Below the pieces are notes generated by a model. The model ran no database searches. It had not been told where the DNA came from and worked only from the letters and a program-made list of their open reading frames with translations. This document shows positions 54,415 to 63,512 of a stretch of 64,000 nucleotides of DNA, piece by piece (position 1 is the first letter of the stretch; every line of letters starts with the position of its first letter). The stretch is taken from NCBI GenBank assembly GCA_030432695.1, contig JAUILN010000005.1:310001-374000 (forward strand), given 5' to 3'. The translations under genes were made by a program, and so were the position numbers. This DNA is from a bacterium (GTDB lineage Bacteria; Planctomycetota; UBA1135; UBA2386).

Positions 54415-57400
54415 TCACGCCGGGCCGTCGCCGCTGAGCCCGAGCGCGTCGGCGACCAGCGATTTCTGCTCGGCCTTGTGCACCGCGTTGACTCCGGTCG
54501 CGGGGCTCGCCGCAGCGCGCCGGCCGGCGTAGCGGGCGAACGAGTGGCGGTTCCGGACGTAGGTCCAGGCCCCCATGTTGGCCGGCTCCTCCTGGCACCA
54601 GACCAGGTCCACGGCGTTCGTGAACCGCTCGAGAACAGCCTCGACCGCGGCCTTCGGCCAAGGTGCGAGCTGTTCGACGCGCACCAGCGCGGTGTCGTCC
54701 AGACCCGCCTCCTCGCGGCCGGCCAGCAGGTCGTAGTAGACCTTGCCCGAGCAGAACACGACGCGCTTCACCGAGGCATCGACCGGCCCCGACGCTCCGC
54801 CGGGCACATCGACCAACACCGCCTCGAACAACCCCTCGGCCAACTCGGCCAGGGCCGACCCGGCCGTGCGCTGCCGCAACAGGCTCTTGGTGGTCATCAC
54901 CACCAGCGGCTTGCGGTCCGGATCCTGCGCCTGACGCCGCAGCAGGTGGTAGTACTGCGAGGCCGTCGTCGGGTTGGCGACCCGGATGTTGCCCTCGGCC
55001 ACAAGCTGGAGGAACCGCTCGAGCCGCGCCGAGCTGTGCTCCGGCCCCTGGCCGTCGTAGCCGTGCGGCAACAGCAGGACCAGCTGGCTCTGCTGCCCCC
55101 ACTTGGCCTCGCCGGCGGCCAGGAACTGGTCGATCTGGATCTGCGCCCCGTTGCAGAAGTCGCCGAACTGCGCCTCCCACATGGTGAGCGCACCCGGCAC
55201 CATCACGCTGTAGCCGTACTCGAAGCCGAGCGCGGCCTCCTCGCTGAGCAGACTGTCGACGACCTCGTAGCGGGCCTGTCCGTCCTCGAGGAAGTTGAGC
55301 GGGATGTAGGGCTCCGCGGTCTGCGTATCGATCAGCACCGAGTGGCGCTGCGAGAACGTGCCACGTCCCGAATCCTGCCCGGCCAGCCGGACCCGACGGC
55401 CTTCGCAGGCCAGCGTCGCGAAGGCCAGCGACTCGGCGGTCGCGAAGTCGAACGGGTGCTCGTCGCGTCCCATCGCCCGACGCCGCTCGAGCAGGTTCTC
55501 GATCTTCGGATGCGGATGGAACCAGTCCGGCATCGCGCACAGTCGTTCCAGGAGCTCGACCAGACGATCGGCCGGCTCCAGGGTCTTGCGGTTGCCGACC
55601 CACTCCGGCTTGGCGCGCTTCACCGCCTCCGCCCGCGCCTTGTCCTGCTGCGGCGCATGGGCATCACGCACCTCGTCGAGCGACTCGCGGTAGCGCTTCT
55701 GCAGCGCCTCGTTGAACTTCTCGGCATCGGCCGGCTCCAGCCAACCGGCCCGCACCAGCCAGTCCTGGTAGATCGCCCGCACGCTCGGGTGCGCCTCGAT
55801 CTTCTTGTAGAGCAGCGGCTGGGTGAAGCTCGGCTCGTCGCCCTCGTTGTGGCCGTGCCGGCGGTAGCACACGATGTCGACCACCACGTCGGCCCGGTAG
55901 CGCTGCCGGTATTCGAGCGCGAGACGGATCATCCGCACCGCGGCGAGCGGATCGTCGCCGTTGACGTGGAAGATCGGCGCCTGGATCGACTTCGCGACGT
56001 CGGTGCAGAACGGCGTCGACCGCGAGTCCTCCGGGTTGGTCGTGTAACCGATCTGGTTGTTGACGATCACGTGCACGGTCCCGCCGGTGCGATAGCCGCG
56101 CAGCTGCGACATCTGCAGGGTCTCGAGGACCACGCCCTGGCCGGCGAACGCCGCATCGCCGTGGATCAGCACCGGCAGCACCTGCCGGCGGGCCTCCTCG
56201 CCTCCGCCGCGCTGGTCCTGGATGGCACGGACCATGCCCTCGACCACCGGGTCGACAGCCTCGAGGTGGCTCGGGTTGCAGGCCAGCTGCAGCCGCACCT
56301 CCTTGCCTCCGGTCGCCTCGTAGACGTCCTCGGCGCCGAGGTGGTACTTCACGTCGCCCGAGCCCTGGGTCGACTTCGGGTCGATGCTGCCCTCGAACTC
56401 GCCGAAGATCTTGGTCAACGGCTTGCCGAGGATGTGTGCCAGCACGTTCAACCGGCCGCGGTGCGCCATGCCGATCACGCTCTGGTCGACGCCGTGCTGG
56501 GCGGCGTGCTCGAACAGCGCATCGAGCACCGGAATCAGGGTCTCGCCACCTTCGAGCGAGAACCGCTTGTGACCGACGAAGCGGGTATGCAGGAACCGCT
56601 CGAACGCCTCCGCCTCGACCAGTCGATCGAGGACCCGCAGCACGGTCTCCCGCGGCAACTCCTCTTCGTTCTGACAGCCCTCCATCCGCGACCGGAGCCA
56701 TTCCTTCTGCTCCGTGTCGACCATGTGCATGTACTCGACCCCGACGTGGCGCGTGTAGGTGCGCCGCAGCACGTCGCGGATCTCGCGCAGCGTGGCCCGC
56801 TCCACCTCGTGGGTGCCGCCGGTATAGAACACCCGGTCGAGGTCCCAGATGGTCAGGCCGTACTGGTCCATCTCGAGCTCGGGGAAGGTCTTCGGCTCGT
56901 AGACCAGCGGATCGAGATTGGCGAGCAGGTAGCCCCGCACCCGGTAGGCGCGGATGTACTGCATCACGCGGGCGGCGCGCTCCAGGGTCTGGTTCTCGCG
57001 CATCGGCGAGCCGATCGCCACGCGACGGTCGGTCTCGAGGCGCATCGGCCGGTACGGAATGGCGAGGTCCTCGAAGACCTTCTCGTAGAAGCCGTGCTCA
57101 CCGACCAGCAGTTCGTGGATCCACTTCAGGAACTCGCCGGAGTCCGCGCCCTGGATCACCCGGTGGTCGTAGGTGCTGGTGATCGTCATCACCTTGCTGA
57201 TGCCCAGCTCGGTGATCGTGTCGTGGGCGGCCCCCTGATACGCGGGCGGATAGGAGATCGCGCCGGTGGCAAGGATGAACGACTGACCAGTCATCAACCG
57301 CGGCAGCGAACTGACGGTGCCGATGGTGCCCGGATTGGTCAGCGTGCAGCCGGTGTCGGCGAAGTCGTCTGGACCGAGCTTGCCCTTGCGCGCCTTGCGG

Positions 57401-58053
57401 ATCTGCCGCTCGTACGCCGCCATGAAGGTGGCGAAGTTCATCGAACCGCAGTCCTTGATGTTCGGGACCACCAGGCTCCGCGCACCGTCGTCCTTCGGCA
57501 CGTCGACCGCGATGCCGAGGTTGATCGCCTCGAGTTCCTGACGGTGCGGCTTGCCGTCGTGCTCGACGAAGCGGACCCGCATGCCGGGGACTTCCTTCAT
57601 CGCCCGGACCATCGCCCAGGCGATCAGGTGCGTGAAGCTGGCCTTGCCCCGATACTCCCCCATCAGAACCTCGTTGAGGATCCGACGGTTCTCCTCGAGG
57701 ACCTTCGTGGGGATCTCGCGCGTCGACGTGGCGGTCGGAACGGTGAGGCTCTCGGCCATGTTCGCCGCGATACGCGCCGCCACGCCCCGCATCGGCTGCA
57801 GACCCTCGGGGGCAGCCGCCGCCCGGGCCGCCGTTCCCTTCGACGACGCCGCGTTCGATGGCGCGGTCGGCGCCTCCGCCTCGACCTTCGGCAACATCTC
57901 GGCAGGAAGGTGCGACTCGAAGAAGCGCTGCCACTCGGCGCTCACCGCGCCGGGCTGCGCCATGTATTCGGTGTAGACCTTCTCGACGTATCCCGCGTTG
58001 ACTCCGAACTGCTCTTCGAAGTCGAACGGACGGATTCCGGTGGTCTCGGTCAC
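54415..58053 (-). CDS. kgd: Fused 2-oxoglutarate dehydrogenase (E2 succinyltransferase domain plus E1)
   Basis: The protein has 1,212 residues. It opens with the E1 N-terminal helix (RPFDFEEQFGVNAGYVEKVY), followed by a linker and an E2-type acyltransferase domain at about 85-335 with His297 in STYDHRVIQGADSG. Then comes a complete thiamine-diphosphate E1 (about 400-1200) with TPP site GDAAFAGQGVVLETLQMSQL, motif GMAHRGRLNVL, and the C-terminal transketolase-like domain (MLPHG and LEDGQARYEVV regions). This is the layout of mycobacterial Kgd (about 1,230 residues), which lacks a lipoyl domain and needs a separate lipoylated E2. The start is the GTG at 58053. It sits inside the split translation cluster. 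Confidence 0.93.
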   Translation of the reverse strand: MTETTGIRPFDFEEQFGVNAGYVEKVYTEYMAQPGAVSAEWQRFFESHLPAEMLPKVEAEAPTAPSNAASSKGTAARAAAAPEGLQPMRGVAARIAANMAESLTVPTATSTREIPTKVLEENRRILNEVLMGEYRGKASFTHLIAWAMVRAMKEVPGMRVRFVEHDGKPHRQELEAINLGIAVDVPKDDGARSLVVPNIKDCGSMNFATFMAAYERQIRKARKGKLGPDDFADTGCTLTNPGTIGTVSSLPRLMTGQSFILATGAISYPPAYQGAAHDTITELGISKVMTITSTYDHRVIQGADSGEFLKWIHELLVGEHGFYEKVFEDLAIPYRPMRLETDRRVAIGSPMRENQTLERAARVMQYIRAYRVRGYLLANLDPLVYEPKTFPELEMDQYGLTIWDLDRVFYTGGTHEVERATLREIRDVLRRTYTRHVGVEYMHMVDTEQKEWLRSRMEGCQNEEELPRETVLRVLDRLVEAEAFERFLHTRFVGHKRFSLEGGETLIPVLDALFEHAAQHGVDQSVIGMAHRGRLNVLAHILGKPLTKIFGEFEGSIDPKSTQGSGDVKYHLGAEDVYEATGGKEVRLQLACNPSHLEAVDPVVEGMVRAIQDQRGGGEEARRQVLPVLIHGDAAFAGQGVVLETLQMSQLRGYRTGGTVHVIVNNQIGYTTNPEDSRSTPFCTDVAKSIQAPIFHVNGDDPLAAVRMIRLALEYRQRYRADVVVDIVCYRRHGHNEGDEPSFTQPLLYKKIEAHPSVRAIYQDWLVRAGWLEPADAEKFNEALQKRYRESLDEVRDAHAPQQDKARAEAVKRAKPEWVGNRKTLEPADRLVELLERLCAMPDWFHPHPKIENLLERRRAMGRDEHPFDFATAESLAFATLACEGRRVRLAGQDSGRGTFSQRHSVLIDTQTAEPYIPLNFLEDGQARYEVVDSLLSEEAALGFEYGYSVMVPGALTMWEAQFGDFCNGAQIQIDQFLAAGEAKWGQQSQLVLLLPHGYDGQGPEHSSARLERFLQLVAEGNIRVANPTTASQYYHLLRRQAQDPDRKPLVVMTTKSLLRQRTAGSALAELAEGLFEAVLVDVPGGASGPVDASVKRVVFCSGKVYYDLLAGREEAGLDDTALVRVEQLAPWPKAAVEAVLERFTNAVDLVWCQEEPANMGAWTYVRNRHSFARYAGRRAAASPATGVNAVHKAEQKSLVADALGLSGDGPA

Positions 58054-58348
58054 AGCTGTCGATCGTCCCGGGTCGCCGCTGCGGGCCCCTGCATCGAGGA
58101 CCGGGTCAGCACCGACGAACGCGACCCGAGGTCCGCCGTGCCGTGTGGCGGACACGGCCCTGATGCCGTATCCGCGCCTGGATGTCACGGATCCGCCGGG
58201 CCACGGATCCTCTGAGGCATTCGCCCGGGGCACCGCGTGGTGCCTCGACGCTCGTCGCACCGCAGGTATCTGGCTACCCGCGACGCGCGGCATCCGCCTG
58301 CCCACGTTCCGTCCGGCCGACCCTCGGATCAGCCGCCCGTCTCGCCGG

Positions 58349-58894
58349 TCACTTGCGCGTGACCAGCATGACCATGCGCCGCCCTTCGAGGTGCGGCTCG
58401 CGCTCGACCTTGGCGATGTCCTCGAGGAACGAGAACACGTGCCGCATCACGTCGATGCCGATCTCCTTGTGGGCCATCTCGCGACCGCGGAACAGACAGT
58501 TGATCTGCACCTTGTCACCTTCCTCGAGGAACTTGCGGGCGCGTCGGACCTTCACCTGGATGTCGTGCTCGGCGATCTTCGGGCGGACCCGGACCTCCTT
58601 CACCTCGACCTGGTGCTGCTTCTTCTTGGAAGCCCGGTCCTTCTTCTTCTGCTCGTACTTGAACTTGCCGAAGTCGAGGATGCGACAGACCGGTGGGCGC
58701 TGGTCCGGCGCGATCTCGACCAGGTCGAGTCCCTTCTTGCTCGCGATCGCGAGGGCATCTGCGGTGTCCAAGACACCGAGCTGGTTGTTGTCCTCGTCGA
58801 TGACGCGGATCTGCTTGACGCGGATGCGATGGTTGATGCGGGGTCCCCGCGGCGGCAATGGCCGTCCACCACGCGGGCCTCTACGCATCGCCAT
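58349..58894 (-). CDS. infC: Translation initiation factor IF-3
   Basis: The protein has 181 residues and is a full-length IF-3. The N-terminal domain has INHRIRVKQIRVIDEDNNQL, GVLDTADALAIASKKGLDLV and PPVCRILDFGKFKYEQKKKD, and the C-terminal domain has VRPKIAEHDIQVKVRRARKF and REMAHKEIGIDVMRHVF. The start is ATG at 58894 with GAGG seven bases upstream, rather than the rare ATT or ATC used in enterobacteria. It normally leads infC-rpmI-rplT; here the next minus-strand gene is kgd, 295 bases downstream, and rpmI lies 11 kb away. That 295-base gap (58054-58348) holds no gene or tRNA I can see. Confidence 0.97.
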   Translation of the reverse strand: MAMRRGPRGGRPLPPRGPRINHRIRVKQIRVIDEDNNQLGVLDTADALAIASKKGLDLVEIAPDQRPPVCRILDFGKFKYEQKKKDRASKKKQHQVEVKEVRVRPKIAEHDIQVKVRRARKFLEEGDKVQINCLFRGREMAHKEIGIDVMRHVFSFLEDIAKVEREPHLEGRRMVMLVTRK

Positions 58895-59370
58895 GGGCAG
58901 TCCTCATCGGTCGGCGGTCTCCCGGTCGGGTCATCAAGTTATGTCGTTTCATCACTGTGCGGGTCCGGGGAGTCGTTCGGGAGTGCTCGCGCACCCCGAG
59001 GACGTCCGGAACCAGATCCGCCCCGGCACCCTTGCCGGACGGCGGCATCGGCTCGGACGAGCGTCCGGACCGATCGGGCGCGCACCGATTCCGGCCGCGC
59101 ACCGAGGGCGGACAGGGTATGCGCGGCCCGCCCATCTGGAAAGCTCTTCCCCAGGACAGTTGGCCGGGAGGAAGACCCTTCTAGGACGAAAGCGGGACCG
59201 ACCGAGCGCCCGGACCGACCAGACCGACGTCTCGTCGGGATCGACGCCGAGCGGTGCGAGGCATGCTGCAACCCCGGAGGACCCGCGCGCCACGCGAGGC
59301 CTTCCCGGAACACGGTACCCGGCGCAGCTCGGCCCCGGGGAAGCGTCTCGGTCGCTCGGCGCGGCCCCGC
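58895..59370 (-). other. 476-base gap between thrS and infC without a recognised gene
   Basis: This is the longest gap in the window. Short open frames occur on both strands but none has a family signature, ribosome binding site or plausible composition. There is no tRNA or obvious rRNA segment. Because infC follows, the gap probably contains the infC promoter and untranslated leader. The AT-richest patch, near 58935-58955, reads AGTTATGTCGTTTCATCA on the plus strand and may include the -10 region for infC. No T-box or riboswitch core is evident. Confidence 0.4.
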
Positions 59371-61311
59371 TCAGGCGCGGCTCGCGTCGAGCCCGGCGAT
59401 GCGCTCGCCGAGTTCCTCGGGCGCCATCGCGCCGAGGTCGCCATCGACCCGCGACTTCACCGTCACGGTTCCCGCCTCGAGTTCCTGATCTCCGACCACG
59501 GCGATCGTCGGGACCTTCTCGCTCCACAGATGGTGGCGGATCTTCGCGCCCATCTTCTCCGCACCGACGTCGGCTTCGACCCGCAGCCCGCGGGCCTTCA
59601 GCGACGCCACGATCTCCTCGACGCGCGCGGCGTGGCGCTCACCGACCGACATCACCACCGCCTGCACCGGCGCCAGCCAGGTCGGGAAGGCCCCGCCGAA
59701 GTGCTCGATCAGGATGCCGAAGAACCGTTCCAGCGAGCCGAGCAGCGCGCGGTGCAGCATGAACGGCCGGGTCCGGCCGCCGTCCGGGTCGACGTAGGTC
59801 AGGTCGAAACGCTCGGGCAGGTTGAAGTCGAGCTGCAGCGTCGAGCACTGCCAGCTCCGACCCAGGCTGTCGCGGATCTTCACGTCGATCTTCGGGCCGT
59901 AGAAGGCGCCGCCGCCCTCGTCCACCTCGAAGGGCAGCCCGGACTTCTCGAGCGATGCACGGAGCGCGGCCTCGGCCTTCTCCCAGTCGGCGAGTTCGCC
60001 GACCGACTTCTCCGGCCGCGTCGACAGGTTCATCTCGAAGTCGTCGAAGCCGAAGGCCCGCAGCAGGTCGAGGATGAACGCCAGCACCCGGTCGATCTCC
60101 GGCTCGAGTTGGTCGGGCCGCACGAACAGGTGGGCGTCGTCCTGGGTGAAGCCGCGCACGCGCATCAGCCCGTGCAGCGCCCCCGCCTCCTCGTAGCGGT
60201 AGACGGTCCCGAGTTCCGCCCAGCGGAACGGCAGCTCGCGGTAGGAGCGCCGCTTGCTCTTGTAGATCTGCACGTGGAACGGGCAGTTCATGGGCTTGAG
60301 CAGGTAGTCGGCGCCGTCGACGTCCATGCCCTTGAACATGGAATCGGCGTAGAACTCGAGGTGGCCCGAGGTCTTCCACAGGTCGCTGCGCGCGACGTGC
60401 GGCGAGTAGACGATGTCGTAGCCGCCCGCGAGGTGCTTCTGGCGCCAGAACTCCTCCATCTTGTGGCGGATGAAGCCGCCCTTCGGATGCCAGAGCACCA
60501 GGCCGGCGCCGAGTTCGCCCATGGTCGAGAACAGCTCGAGATCGACTCCGAGGCGGCGGTGGTCACGCTTCGCCGCCTCCTCGAGGCGCTTGCGGTGTTC
60601 CTCCATCGCCTTCGGGTCGGCGAAGGCGTGGCCGTAGATGCGGGTCAGCATCTTCTGACCCTCGTCGCCCTCGAAGTAGGCGCCGGCGAGGCTCAGCACC
60701 GCGATGCCCTTGCCGATCGCCCCGGTGCTCGGCACGTGCGGACCCTCGCAGAGATCGACGAAGTCGCCCGAGTGGTAGAAGGTGATCGGCTCGTCCTCGG
60801 GGATCTTGTCGATCGTCGCCAGCTTGTAGACCTCGCCGTGCTCGGCCAGGAACGCCTTGGCGTCGTCGCGCGGCTTCTCCTCGAAGACGAACGGTACGTT
60901 CGACTCGATGATCTTCCGCATCCGCTTCTCGATCTCCGGCAGATCGTCGTTGGTCAGCGGCTCGTCACCGAGGTCGATGTCGTAGTAGAAGCCGAACCGC
61001 GGATCGTCGATCGGCGGGCCCTTCCACAGCTTGGCCTGCGGACGCATCTGCTTGACCGCGTCGGCCAGCACGTGGGCCGCCGAGTGGCGGATCACCTCGA
61101 GACCTTCCGGCGTGTCCCGCGTCACGATCGCGATCGCCGCATCGTGGTCGATGGGCAGTTGCAGGCTCTGGATGCGGCCGTCGAGCTGGATGCCGACCGC
61201 CGCCTTGGCGAGCGACTTGCCGATGGACTGCGCGACCTCCAGACCGGTGCTGCCGGCCGGGACTTCGCGGACGCTGCCATCGGGAAGCGTGAGCTGGATG
61301 GTCTCGTTCAT
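59371..61311 (-). CDS. thrS: Threonyl-tRNA synthetase
   Basis: The protein has 646 residues, normal for ThrRS. Domains in order: TGS (about 1-62, IQLTLPDGSVREVPAGSTGL), the editing domain with the HxxxH site HSAAH (His76, His80) and DLCEGPHVPSTG, and the class-II core with FWRQKHLAGGYDIVYSPHVA and zinc-site residues in MNCPFHVQIYKS. Motif 2 is in TVYRYEEAGALHGLMRVRGF, then TQDDAHLFV and the anticodon-binding domain (PTWLAPVQAVVMSVG, GAKIRHHLWSEKVPTIAVVG). In many bacteria thrS stands immediately upstream of infC, as it does here except for the 476-base gap. Confidence 0.97.
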   Translation of the reverse strand: MNETIQLTLPDGSVREVPAGSTGLEVAQSIGKSLAKAAVGIQLDGRIQSLQLPIDHDAAIAIVTRDTPEGLEVIRHSAAHVLADAVKQMRPQAKLWKGPPIDDPRFGFYYDIDLGDEPLTNDDLPEIEKRMRKIIESNVPFVFEEKPRDDAKAFLAEHGEVYKLATIDKIPEDEPITFYHSGDFVDLCEGPHVPSTGAIGKGIAVLSLAGAYFEGDEGQKMLTRIYGHAFADPKAMEEHRKRLEEAAKRDHRRLGVDLELFSTMGELGAGLVLWHPKGGFIRHKMEEFWRQKHLAGGYDIVYSPHVARSDLWKTSGHLEFYADSMFKGMDVDGADYLLKPMNCPFHVQIYKSKRRSYRELPFRWAELGTVYRYEEAGALHGLMRVRGFTQDDAHLFVRPDQLEPEIDRVLAFILDLLRAFGFDDFEMNLSTRPEKSVGELADWEKAEAALRASLEKSGLPFEVDEGGGAFYGPKIDVKIRDSLGRSWQCSTLQLDFNLPERFDLTYVDPDGGRTRPFMLHRALLGSLERFFGILIEHFGGAFPTWLAPVQAVVMSVGERHAARVEEIVASLKARGLRVEADVGAEKMGAKIRHHLWSEKVPTIAVVGDQELEAGTVTVKSRVDGDLGAMAPEELGERIAGLDASRA

Positions 61312-61413
61312 GGGATATGGGGCGAAGGATCAGACCCGATCGGGGCGACGGTCACAAGCGGCGGCAGGCCCGACACCGAGAGCCCGAACCTCCCGCATGC
61401 AGGCCGCCACCGC

Positions 61414-62853
61414 TCAACGGCGCTGCTCGAGGATCTCGCGCGCGCGCTCCGCCGCCGGACCATCCTCCCCGGCCACCGCTTCGAGGTCCTCCCGAGCCAG
61501 CCGCTCGTCCCCGGCGAACCAGCGCACCAACCCTCTCAGCACCCGGAATCCCGGGTGCTCCCCGAACACCTCGCGCCAACGTCCCAGGCGGCGCTCGGCG
61601 AGGTCGAGATCGAGCAGCCGTTCCCAGCTCCGTTCGGCCAGGTGCAGGCAGCGCGGCCACGCCGATCGGTCGATGCCGGCTCGGAGCGCACGGTCGATCA
61701 GGGCGTCGACGACCCGGTCGACCCGATCGATCTCCGCGTCGATGCCCTCGGCCAGCTCCAGCGCGCGATCGGCATCCTCACCGCAGGCGCGCAGCGCCCA
61801 CTCCTCGGCCGCCCGGGAGTCGGCGGCCACCGCGATCATCTCCGCCACGGCGTCGGCAACGGCATCGGGGAGGCCTCGCCCGCCGGTGACCGCGCCGACC
61901 AGCAGGAGTTCCGAGACCTGCAGCGGCCGATCCTCTGCGTCACATCGTTCCCGCACGGCCTGGGCGAGCTCGGCGGCGCAGTGGTCCGGATCGCATGACC
62001 GCCACGCGAGCGCGCGCTGGCAGAGCACCAGGAGCCGGCGCTCGGCGCGCGCATCGGCGACCAGCGCGGCCCGGGCTCCGGCCTCGACCTCGGCGGGCTC
62101 GACCGCCGGCAGACCGTCGAGGACTGCCCGCAGCTCGGCGACGTTCTCGACGTAGTCCTCGACCGGGGGGGCGACCTTGCGCATCGTCGCCCAGGTGACC
62201 GGCAGCTCGGCGACCCCGAGGAACCGGAACAGGGTCGCCGGATCCAGTGCGCCACCGAGGAGGTCGCGCTCGAACGACACCTCCAGCAGCGGGCGGAGTC
62301 CGGCCAACGAACCGACCAGCACGCGGGTCCGCAGCGCACCGAGGGCGTAGTCGCGGAATTCGTCGGCCGGCAGGACCAGCTTCACCGGCTCGCCGGTGTG
62401 GTCCGGATGGGAGCCACGGAGGTGCCAGGTGCCGGTGGCCTCGGCCCGCTTCAGCGACGCGAACTGCGCGAGCAGGTCGTCGCGCACCACGTACACGACC
62501 CGCGTCTCCGGATGGTGCTCCAGGAGCCCGTTGAGCACCGACACCGCAGCCGCGAGGCTGTCCAGTGCGACCTTCACGCCGATCGCCCGCGTCTCGGCCC
62601 CGGCGTGCAGCCCGGCCAGCGCATCGAACAGCGCCCGGTTCGCGGCCTGCCGCTCCCGGTAGGCCTCCAGCCCGAAGGTGTAGGCCCGGTAGCCCCGACC
62701 GAGCAGGTCGGCCTCGGTCTCGTCCCAGGGCATCGCGACTTCGGGATGCCCTTCGAGGATCGCCTGGGTGACCGACGTTCCGCTGCGCTGGCTGCCGAGC
62801 ACGACGAAGCGCGTCGGGGCGGAGCGGGCGGCGGGCGGCGGCGGAGCGGACAT
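61414..62853 (-). CDS. Sulfotransferase-family protein with helical C-terminal extension
   Basis: The protein has 479 residues. The N-terminal half is a PAPS-dependent sulfotransferase fold: the 5'-phosphosulfate-binding loop GSQRSGTSVTQAILEGHPEV (Gly20 to Ser27) and the 3'-phosphate loop region TRVVYVVRDDLLAQFASLKR. The remaining 200-odd residues are almost purely helical and acidic (CAAELAQAVRERCDAEDRPL, ALELAEGIDAEIDRVDRVVD, RRLGRWREVFGEHPGFRVLR) and may be tetratricopeptide-like. It would transfer sulfate to a glycan or other acceptor; its presence with a sulfatase elsewhere in the window suggests sulfated polymers matter to this organism. Confidence 0.85.
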   Translation of the reverse strand: MSAPPPPAARSAPTRFVVLGSQRSGTSVTQAILEGHPEVAMPWDETEADLLGRGYRAYTFGLEAYRERQAANRALFDALAGLHAGAETRAIGVKVALDSLAAAVSVLNGLLEHHPETRVVYVVRDDLLAQFASLKRAEATGTWHLRGSHPDHTGEPVKLVLPADEFRDYALGALRTRVLVGSLAGLRPLLEVSFERDLLGGALDPATLFRFLGVAELPVTWATMRKVAPPVEDYVENVAELRAVLDGLPAVEPAEVEAGARAALVADARAERRLLVLCQRALAWRSCDPDHCAAELAQAVRERCDAEDRPLQVSELLLVGAVTGGRGLPDAVADAVAEMIAVAADSRAAEEWALRACGEDADRALELAEGIDAEIDRVDRVVDALIDRALRAGIDRSAWPRCLHLAERSWERLLDLDLAERRLGRWREVFGEHPGFRVLRGLVRWFAGDERLAREDLEAVAGEDGPAAERAREILEQRR

Positions 62854-62936
62854 GCAGACAGGACTCTACCTGCCGCAGCGATCGGCGACCAAACTCGCAC
62901 TTGCCTGGGGTCGCCGTTGCGGCGACATAGGACGCC

Positions 62937-63368
62937 ATGAAGCGATCCTCCCGCCTCGCAGTCCTCGCCCTCCTCCTCACCTCGAGCCTCGCGAGCTGCT
63001 CGTTCTACAGCACGGCCACCCGCTGGAACGGCCGCGTCGGTCCCGACGGCGAGCCGGTGTTCTACAAGACGATCACCAAGGTCGGCGTCAACCTGTTCAT
63101 CATCCTGCCGTTCCTGGGCCATACCGACATCGAGACGATGGTCGACGAGCTGACGCGCGACGTCGCCGAGACCGAGGGCGACGTGGTCCGGATCGTCCAG
63201 GGCAGCACGGAGAACTACTGGTACGGCTGGTCGCCGTTCACCTGGATCGTCACGCCCATCGTCAGCGACCTGACCGCGGAGTATCGGCCGTCGGCGGACG
63301 AGCTGAAGGCCGCCCGCGAGGAGGACGACCGGATCGACCAGGAGTCGTTGGGCGTCCTGGGACTCTGA
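62937..63368 (+). CDS. Small lipoprotein of unknown function
   Basis: The protein has 143 residues. The signal peptide ends with LLLTSSLASC, a good lipobox with Cys21. The mature part is short, with aromatic-rich lines (YKTITKVGVNLFIILPFLGH, NYWYGWSPFTWIVTPIVSDL) and a charged C-terminal tail. No family is recognised. AGGA four to five bases upstream of the ATG is a plausible ribosome binding site. It is divergent from the sulfotransferase gene by 83 bases. Confidence 0.7.
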   Translation: MKRSSRLAVLALLLTSSLASCSFYSTATRWNGRVGPDGEPVFYKTITKVGVNLFIILPFLGHTDIETMVDELTRDVAETEGDVVRIVQGSTENYWYGWSPFTWIVTPIVSDLTAEYRPSADELKAAREEDDRIDQESLGVLGL

Positions 63369-63512
63369 CGCACCCGCGGGATCCCGGCCTCGGTTTCGCC
63401 TCGAGACCCGCTGGCACGCTCCCCGAACCGCGGTGAGTCGATCGCCCGATCGGAGGAGAAGCTGACCGAAGCCCCGGCCGAATCCGACCGGCGGCTCGGT
63501 TAGAACCGGGGC

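Noticed and set aside
54478..58215. A plus-strand frame of about 1,245 codons opposite kgd
   Set aside because: Shadow of kgd, whose E1 and E2 motifs are unmistakable on the minus strand.
58155..58215. Two GGATCC sites ten bases apart upstream of kgd
   Set aside because: GGATCC is itself palindromic, so the apparent inverted repeat is trivial and the distance is not informative.
58895..59370. Possible T-box or other leader RNA between thrS and infC
   Set aside because: No T-box core, no specifier-like structure and no terminator/antiterminator pair could be seen by eye; the gap is listed as empty of genes.
61352..61660. A minus-strand frame overlapping the end of the sulfotransferase gene
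   Set aside because: Out of frame with the sulfotransferase and without any family signature.
59254..61998. A plus-strand frame of about 910 codons opposite thrS
   Set aside because: Shadow of thrS; no protein family signature.
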